From JAGVSZ01 sp963716855 (GTDB taxonomy: Bacteria > Pseudomonadota > Gammaproteobacteria > Burkholderiales > SG8-39), in the NCBI GenBank assembly GCA_963716855.1, contig CAVQUV010000019.1, forward strand, positions 310,001 through 374,000: a stretch of 64,000 bases of DNA. The letters are read 5' to 3'. The translations under genes and the position numbers were made by a program. Positions 58,970 through 64,000 of the stretch are shown in pieces. Each line of letters starts with the position of its first letter. Position 1 is the stretch's first letter. Below the pieces are notes generated by a model. It had not been told where the DNA came from and made no database searches. It was given only the letters and a program-made list of their open reading frames with translations.

Positions 58970-60454
58970 TTAGAACCGCGGCAGCTCGGGATGCGGAACC
59001 TTGCCCGCGCGGACGTGCATCCTGCCGAACTCGGCGCACCGGTGCAGCGTCGGGATGTTCTTCGCCGGGTTGAGCAGCCCGGCGGGGTCGAAGGCGCGCT
59101 TCACGCCGCGGAACGCCTCCAGCTCCGCGGGCGAGAACTGCACGCACATCTCGTTGATCTTCTCGATGCCGACGCCGTGCTCGCCGGTGACCGTGCCGCC
59201 GACCTCGATGCACTTCTGCAGCACCTCGGAGGCGAACTGCTCGGTGCGGTGCAATTCGTCGGGGTCGTTCGCGTCGAACAGGATCAGCGGGTGAAGGTTG
59301 CCGTCGCCCGCGTGGAACACGTTCGGGCAGCGCAGGCGGTACTTCTTCTCCATCGCGGCGATGAACTTGAGGATCTCGCCGAGCCGCTTGCGCGGGATCG
59401 TGCCGTCCATGCAGTAGTAATCGGGCGAGATGCGCCCGGCGGCGGGAAACGCCGCCTTGCGACCCGCCCAGAACTTCAGCCGCTCCGCCTCGTCGCGCGA
59501 CACGCGCAGCGCCGTGGCGCCGGAGCGCTCGAGCACCGCCTCCATCCGCCCGATCTCCTCCTCCACCTCCTCGGGCGTGCCGTCGGACTCGCAGAGCAGG
59601 ATCGCCTTGGCGTCGAGATCGTAGCCGGCGTGAACGAACTCCTCGACCGCCCGCGTCGCGGGCTGGTCCATCATCTCGAGCCCCGCCGGAATGATGCCCG
59701 CCGCAATGATGGCCGCGACCGCATCGCCGGCCTTCTCCACGTCGTCGAACGAGGCCATGATCACGCGCGCCCGCTCCGGCTTCGGCACGAGCCTCACCGT
59801 GACTTCGGTCGTGACCGCGAGCATCCCTTCGGAGCCGACGACGAGCGCCGCGAGGTCGAGCCCCGGTGCATCGAGCGCCTCGGAACCGAACTCCACGAGC
59901 TCGCCCTCGATCGTGTAGCCGCGCACGCGCATCACGTTGTTCAGCGTGAGGCCGTACTTGAGGCAGTGCACCCCGCCCGCGTTCTCGGCCACATTGCCGC
60001 CGATGGTGCACGCGATCTGCGAGGACGGATCCGGCGCGTAGTACAGGCCGTACGGCGCGGCGGCCTCGGTGATCGAGAGGTTGCGCACCCCCGGTTGCAC
60101 GCGCGCGATGCGCGCGACCGGATCGACGGCGAGGATGCGCATCAGCTTCGCGGTGGCGAGCAGCACGCCCTCGACGGACGGCAGCGCGCCGCCGGAGAGC
60201 CCGGTGCCCGCGCCGCGCGCGATCACCGGCACCTTGAGCTCGTGGCAGGTGCGCAGGACGAACTGCACCTCCTCGTCGGTCGCCGGAAGCGCGATCGCCA
60301 GCGGCAGCTGCCGGTACGCGGTGAGGCCGTCGCATTCGTACGGCCGCGTGTCCTCCGTCTGATGCAGGACGCTCGACGCGGGCAGCCGTGCCTTCAGGCG
60401 TCCGACGACCTCCGCCTGGCGGAGAAAGTCGATCTTGGGGGCGGCGACGTTCAT
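58970..60454 (-). CDS. glcD: Glycolate oxidase subunit GlcD (FAD-linked)
   Basis: 494 residues. FAD-binding: PVIARGAGTGLSGGALPSVE, CTIGGNVAENAGGVHCLKYG and VVGSEGMLAVTTEVT. C-terminal oxidase domain with FHAGDGNLHPLILFD and GEHGVGIEKI, where the His residues are catalytic. It lies 32 bases behind glxR in the series hyi-glxR-glcD-glcE-glcF. It could act on glycolate or D-lactate; context favours glycolate. Confidence 0.95.
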   Translation of the reverse strand: MNVAAPKIDFLRQAEVVGRLKARLPASSVLHQTEDTRPYECDGLTAYRQLPLAIALPATDEEVQFVLRTCHELKVPVIARGAGTGLSGGALPSVEGVLLATAKLMRILAVDPVARIARVQPGVRNLSITEAAAPYGLYYAPDPSSQIACTIGGNVAENAGGVHCLKYGLTLNNVMRVRGYTIEGELVEFGSEALDAPGLDLAALVVGSEGMLAVTTEVTVRLVPKPERARVIMASFDDVEKAGDAVAAIIAAGIIPAGLEMMDQPATRAVEEFVHAGYDLDAKAILLCESDGTPEEVEEEIGRMEAVLERSGATALRVSRDEAERLKFWAGRKAAFPAAGRISPDYYCMDGTIPRKRLGEILKFIAAMEKKYRLRCPNVFHAGDGNLHPLILFDANDPDELHRTEQFASEVLQKCIEVGGTVTGEHGVGIEKINEMCVQFSPAELEAFRGVKRAFDPAGLLNPAKNIPTLHRCAEFGRMHVRAGKVPHPELPRF

Positions 60455-60486
60455 CCTGGCTGACGCGGCAATGCAGACGCGCGCAC

Positions 60487-61374
60487 TCAGTCGTCTGCGA
60501 CCTTATGCCCGCCCATCAGCTCCAGCGCCTTCACGAGGCCCGAGTGGTCCCAGCCGGCGCCGCCGTTCGCCACGCATGCGCTCATGAGCTGCTGCGTGGC
60601 GGCGGTGTTGGGCAGCGCAAGGCCGAGCGCGCGGGCGCCGGCCAGCGCGAGGTTGAGGTCCTTCTGGTGCAGTTCGATGCGGAACCCCGGATTGAACGTG
60701 CGCTTGATCATGCGCTCCCCGTGGACCTCGAGGATGCGCGAGGCCGCGAAGCCGCCCATCAGCGCCTGGCGCACTTTCGCGGGATCGGCGCCGGCCTTGG
60801 ACGCGAACAGCAATGCCTCGCCGACCGCCTCGATCGTGAGCGCGACGATGATCTGGTTCGCGACCTTGCAGGTCTGTCCGTCGCCGACGCCGCCGACCAG
60901 GGTGATGTTCTTGCCCATCAGCTCGAGGAACGGCTTCACGCGCGCGAACGCGGCCTCCGTGCCGCCGCACATGATCGTGAGCGACGCCGCCTTGGCGCCG
61001 ACCTCGCCACCCGAAACGGGCGCGTCGACGTAGTCGCAGCCGAGCGCGGCGACGCGACCGGCGAACTCCTTGGTCGCGAGCGGCGCGATCGAGCTCATGT
61101 CGACGACCGCTTTCCCCTTCGACAGACCTTCCGCGATTCCGCCGGGCGCGAAGAGCGCCTTCTCGACGTCGGGCGTGTCGGGAACGATGAGGAAGACCAC
61201 ATCGGCCGACTGCGCGACCTCCTTGGCCGACTGGCAGGGTTTGCCGCCCTGGTCCTTCAGCTCCTGCGGCACGCCCGAGCGGCTGTACAGCCGGACCTCG
61301 TGTCCCGCCGCGATGAGGTGCCCGGCCATGGGCTTGCCCATGATCCCGAGTCCGACGAATCCCAGTTTCGCCAT
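60487..61374 (-). CDS. glxR: 2-hydroxy-3-oxopropionate (tartronate semialdehyde) reductase
   Basis: 295 residues. Beta-hydroxyacid dehydrogenase: NAD(P) loop LGFVGLGIMGKPMAGHL, substrate loop DAPVSGGEVGAKAASLTIMC, catalytic Lys in GQTCKVANQIIVALT, and HQKDLNLALAGARALGLALP. It reduces tartronate semialdehyde to glycerate. Adjacent hyi favours this over L-threonate dehydrogenase (LtnD), which is of the same family. Sixteen bases after hyi. Confidence 0.92.
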   Translation of the reverse strand: MAKLGFVGLGIMGKPMAGHLIAAGHEVRLYSRSGVPQELKDQGGKPCQSAKEVAQSADVVFLIVPDTPDVEKALFAPGGIAEGLSKGKAVVDMSSIAPLATKEFAGRVAALGCDYVDAPVSGGEVGAKAASLTIMCGGTEAAFARVKPFLELMGKNITLVGGVGDGQTCKVANQIIVALTIEAVGEALLFASKAGADPAKVRQALMGGFAASRILEVHGERMIKRTFNPGFRIELHQKDLNLALAGARALGLALPNTAATQQLMSACVANGGAGWDHSGLVKALELMGGHKVADD

Positions 61375-61390
61375 TTCCGCCTCGCCTGAC

Positions 61391-62173
61391 TTATCGTTTC
61401 CCGTACTTCTTCAGCCACGCCAGCCCGTCGAGGGTGCTCTTCGCCGGCGTGTATTCCGCGCCGATCCAGCCGTCGTAGCCGAGCGCGTCGATGCGCTCGA
61501 ACAGGAAATCGAAGTTGATCTCGCCCGAGCCCGGCTCGTGCCGGTCGGGCACGTCGGCAAACTGGATGTGGCCGATCTGCGGGAGCTCCGCCTCGATGGT
61601 CTTCGCGAGGTCGCCTTCCATGATCTGCATGTGGAAGATGTCGTACTGGATCTTGAGGTTGCCCGATCCCACCTCGCGCATGATGTCGAGCGACTGCGCC
61701 GTGGTGTTCAGATAGAACCCCGGGATCGTGCGCGTGTTGATCGGCTCCATCACGAGCAGGATCCCCTCCTTCGCGAGCTCGTCGGACGCGTACCCGAGGT
61801 TCTCCACGAACGTCGAGAGGACCTCGTCCGGGTCCGCATCCGCGGGCGCGACGCCCGAGAGGCAGTTGATCTTCGGCACGTGCAGCAGCCGCGCGTACTC
61901 GATCGCCGCGCCGACGCCGTCCCGGAACTCGGCTTGCCGGCCCGGATGGCACGCGATCCCGCGCTCGCCTTTGATCCAGTCGCCCGCCGGAAGGTTGAAG
62001 AGCGCCACCTCGACGCCCGCGGTCTTTACCGCGTCCTCGAGCTTCGCCTTCTCGTACGGATACGGAAACGGGAACTCGACCGCGGCGAAGCCCGCCTTGC
62101 GGGCGGCTGCGAAGCGCTGGAGAAAGTCCTCTTCGGTGAACAGGAATGCGAGGTTGGCGGCGAATCTGGGCAT
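61391..62173 (-). CDS. hyi: Hydroxypyruvate isomerase family protein (Hyi/OtnI)
   Basis: 260 residues, TIM-barrel of the xylose-isomerase type: MPRFAANLAFLFTEEDFLQR at the start, FPFPYPYEKAKLEDAVKTAG, LFNLPAGDWIKGERGIACHP, LVMEPINTRTIPGFYLNTTA and GHIQFADVPDRHEPGSGEIN with metal-binding Glu, His and Asp. Interconverts hydroxypyruvate and tartronate semialdehyde; OtnI homologues isomerise 2-oxo-tetronate instead. First gene of the glyoxylate operon. Confidence 0.9.
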   Translation of the reverse strand: MPRFAANLAFLFTEEDFLQRFAAARKAGFAAVEFPFPYPYEKAKLEDAVKTAGVEVALFNLPAGDWIKGERGIACHPGRQAEFRDGVGAAIEYARLLHVPKINCLSGVAPADADPDEVLSTFVENLGYASDELAKEGILLVMEPINTRTIPGFYLNTTAQSLDIMREVGSGNLKIQYDIFHMQIMEGDLAKTIEAELPQIGHIQFADVPDRHEPGSGEINFDFLFERIDALGYDGWIGAEYTPAKSTLDGLAWLKKYGKR

Positions 62174-62315
62174 GGCGGTCTCGGGGATCGGACCGATGCT
62201 AGTGGCGAGGCGGTGTCGCCGTCAAACCGAAGTCGCGCGACCGGCGTGACGCAACGGTCGCGGACGACCCGCGCCTCCGTCGCAGATTCTGCCGGGTCCC
62301 CTTGCTACCATTGGG

Positions 62316-62336
62316 GTCGACTTCTGGCAAGTCGAC
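62316..62336. promoter_or_regulatory. Perfect inverted repeat just upstream of sulP
   Basis: GTCGACTT, spacer CTGGC, AAGTCGAC, ending ten bases before the sulP ATG in the 172-bp divergent gap with hyi. It could be an operator or an RNA hairpin over the ribosome-binding region. The protein that would bind is unknown. No other clear signal was found in the gap. Confidence 0.45.
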
Positions 62337-62345
62337 GCTCCGCCG

Positions 62346-63203
62346 ATGCGGCACCCCTTCTTCCCGTTTCTCGCCTGGTTGCGGCTCGTCAACGGCCGCA
62401 CGCTCCGCGCCGACCTCGTTGCCGGGCTGGTGGGCGCGGTTCTGGTGCTGCCCCAGGGCATCGCGTTCGCGACGCTTGCCGGGATGCCGCCGCAGTACGG
62501 GCTGTACTGCGCGATGGTCCCGACCGCGGTCGCGGCGCTCTTTGGATCCTCGCTCCACACCGTCTCCGGCCCGACCAACGCGGTGTCGCTGTTCGTCTTC
62601 GCCGCTTTGAGCCCGCTCGCGCTGCCGGAGTCGCCCGAGTTCGTCTCGCTCGCGCTCACGCTCGCGTTCATGTCCGGGCTGGTGATGCTCGTGCTCGGGG
62701 CGCTCCGGGCGGGCGTGCTGGTCAATTTCATTTCCGACGACGTGATCGTCGGTTTCACGGCAGGCGTGGGGGTGCTCATCGTCGCCAGCCAGCTCGGCAA
62801 CTTCTTCGGCATCGCGCTTCCCCGCGGTGGATCGCTCCCGGAGACGCTCGCGACGTTCGCGCGCCACGCAATCGAGGTCCACTGGTGGGTCGTGGCGGTC
62901 TCGGTTTCGACCCTGGCCGCCGCGGTGCTGTCGCGCCGCCTGTTTCCGCGCGTGCCGTACCTCATCGTCTCCATCGTTACGGGAAGCATCGCCGCCTTCG
63001 CGCTCAACGCGTGGCGCGGGCCCGACGCGACGGCGATCAGAATGGTCGGCGCGCTGCCGCAGAGCCTGCCGCCGCTCTCACACCCGCGCTTCTCGATCGA
63101 GACCTTCGCGCATCTCGCCGGCGCGGCGATCGCACTGACCCTGGTGTCGCTGACGCAGGCGATCTCCATCGCGCGCGGCCTCGTGGGGGATCGTCGATGC
63201 TAG
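62346..63203 (+). pseudogene. SulP family sulfate permease, truncated to the N-terminal half
   Basis: 285 residues. The SulP start is normal: LRADLVAGLVGAVLVLPQGI and AFATLAGMPPQYGLYCAMVP, then SSLHTVSGPTNAVSLFVFAA and GFTAGVGVLIVASQLGNFFG. It reaches LTLVSLTQAISIARGL, about the middle of the usual 490-570 residues, then ends GDRRC-stop. The last helices and the STAS domain are missing, and only 47 bases separate the stop from the convergent next gene. So the 3-prime half was lost, not merely frame-shifted. Probably non-functional. Confidence 0.85.
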
Positions 63204-63250
63204 GGGGGGCCCTGCCGCGGCGTCAACCGGCATGCGCCGGCGGGGGCCGG

Positions 63251-63667
63251 TCAGTGTCCGCCGCCGACGATACCTGCGGCGGCGACGAGGAGCACCAGGA
63301 CCTCGAGCAGGCAGATTGCCACGAAAGCGCGATCGCCCGCGCGCACGAAGAGCGGCAGGATGCGCACGTAGCAGACGACCGTGACCGCCGCGAGGATCGC
63401 TATCCCGATGAAGTTGAGGTAATCGGCCTCGTTCAGCAGGCGCACCCAGCCCCAGCCCGTCGGCGCGCCGGTCACCGCGATGTATTCGCCCACGGGCAGG
63501 ATCCAGTAACGCGGCAATTCGGCGACGGGGATGCGCGACTGCAGCAGGCCCAGTACGTACACGAGGAAGGTGACCACCAGCACCACGAAACCGATGCGCG
63601 TGCCGATATCGAGCCAGCGCGCGTACCGCCTCTGCTCGGTCGAAGCGTAATCCGGCGGCGGGCTCAT
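63251..63667 (-). CDS. Hypothetical inner-membrane protein
   Basis: 138 residues, ATG 63667. Three helices: IGTRIGFVVLVVTFLVYVLG, FIGIAILAAVTVVCYVRILP and FVAICLLEVLVLLVAAAGIV. It follows the TSUP gene closely on the same strand (13 bases) and may be a small partner membrane protein of it. No family firmly recognised. A small CCGGC/GCCGG hairpin lies in the gap to sulP. Confidence 0.7.
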   Translation of the reverse strand: MSPPPDYASTEQRRYARWLDIGTRIGFVVLVVTFLVYVLGLLQSRIPVAELPRYWILPVGEYIAVTGAPTGWGWVRLLNEADYLNFIGIAILAAVTVVCYVRILPLFVRAGDRAFVAICLLEVLVLLVAAAGIVGGGH

Positions 63668-63680
63668 CGGCGGCGGGCGT

Positions 63681-64000
63681 TCAGTTCCATAGCCCGGTCC
63701 CCTTGGCGAACGCGCGCGCGCCGGCGACGAGCAGCAAGCCGATCACGACCTTGCGCACCGTCGCGCGCCTTCGCGGTGCGCAGCATCTTCCCGCCGATCT
63801 TGGCGCCGAGCATCACCCCGAGGATGGACGGCACCATGATCATGGGCAGGACCGCCCCGCGGTTGATGTACACCCACGCGGCGGAGGTGTCGATCACCGA
63901 GAGCATGAAGCCCGAGGTCGAGACCGAGACCTTGAGCGGCGCGCCCATGAGCAGGTTCAGTACCGGGACGTTGGCCCAGCCGGCGCCGAGGCCGAACATC
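63681..64000 (-). pseudogene. TSUP (TauE/SafE) family permease, 5-prime part outside the window, frame broken once
   Basis: The visible C-terminal part includes MFGLGAGWANVPVLNLLMGA, PLKVSVSTSGFMLSVIDTSA and GVMLGAKIGGKMLRTAKA, typical of the sulfite-exporter TauE/SafE family. One extra base near 63762 disturbs the frame; corrected, it ends VVIGLLLVAGARAFAKGTGL before a TGA at 63681. Family members export sulfite, sulfonates or similar anions. The gene continues beyond 64000. Confidence 0.82.

Noticed and set aside
1..64000. tRNA, rRNA or CRISPR array
   Set aside because: I looked for GGTTCGAATC-type T-arm sequences, rRNA blocks and regularly spaced repeats. Isolated TTCGA strings lie inside coding regions, and the only tandem arrays are the two gene-start duplications, which have no spacers.

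Overview
The window is a GC-rich (visibly near 70%), densely packed chromosomal stretch of the kind seen in Betaproteobacteria, most likely a Burkholderiales-like free-living heterotroph. The reasons are the coaX-birA-SPOR cluster next to the ADP-heptose adenylyltransferase, a hemP-tonB-exbB-exbD iron locus, and many binding-protein-dependent TRAP and ABC importers. Genus cannot be told from the sequence. I see no rRNA, tRNA, CRISPR array, integrase or transposase.

Layout. 1-4.7 kb: LPS heptose enzyme (end only), GNAT, SPOR protein, birA, coaX, MlrC-type peptidase. 4.7-12.9 kb: iron island. A minus-strand bfd-FTR1-bfr operon diverges from plus-strand hemP, tonB-exbB-exbD, a siderophore receptor, a PiuC-type dioxygenase and a PepSY membrane protein. 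The 198-bp gap between them carries a perfect FNR-type palindrome, a Fur-box-like site and two sigma70-like promoters. 12.9-26 kb: otnC-otnK, an orphan ugpB, a phosphomannomutase-hydrolase-SnoaL run, cbiX-amidase-MFS, small proteins and a B12-binding radical SAM protein. 26-30 kb: first TRAP operon, full of single-base indels. 30-37.7 kb: NhaD-like transporter diverging from a complete Mrp Na+/H+ antiporter operon. 37.7-43.6 kb: second TRAP operon with two binding proteins around an enolase-superfamily dehydratase. 43.8-55 kb: YbdK ligase, cation/proton antiporter, LutC, transhydrogenase pntAa-Ab-B, osmolyte permease fusion, MsbA-like exporter, MFS protein. 55-64 kb: small proteins, a formylglycine-enzyme remnant, glycolate/glyoxylate operon (hyi-glxR-glcD-glcE-glcF), truncated SulP, TSUP permease.

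The genes fit an organism living on organic acids. TRAP importers bring in oxo or sugar acids. GlcDEF, GlxR, Hyi, OtnK and OtnC could channel two- to four-carbon acids to glycerate or triose phosphate. Mrp, NhaD-like, Kef-type and PntAB proteins manage Na+/H+ gradients and NADPH.

Three things stand out. First, two unrelated minus-strand genes (otnK, and a SnoaL-like gene) each have the start region duplicated upstream, giving short reading frames that repeat the downstream protein's N-terminus and end at, or a few bases before, the next start. Second, the divergent iron promoter combines FNR-like and Fur-like signals, and the hemP promoter would start transcription at about the hemP ATG. Third, about twenty frame-breaking single-base indels, nearly all insertions, hit otherwise conserved genes. 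This looks more like sequence error than decay, and frame-broken genes should be read with that in mind.
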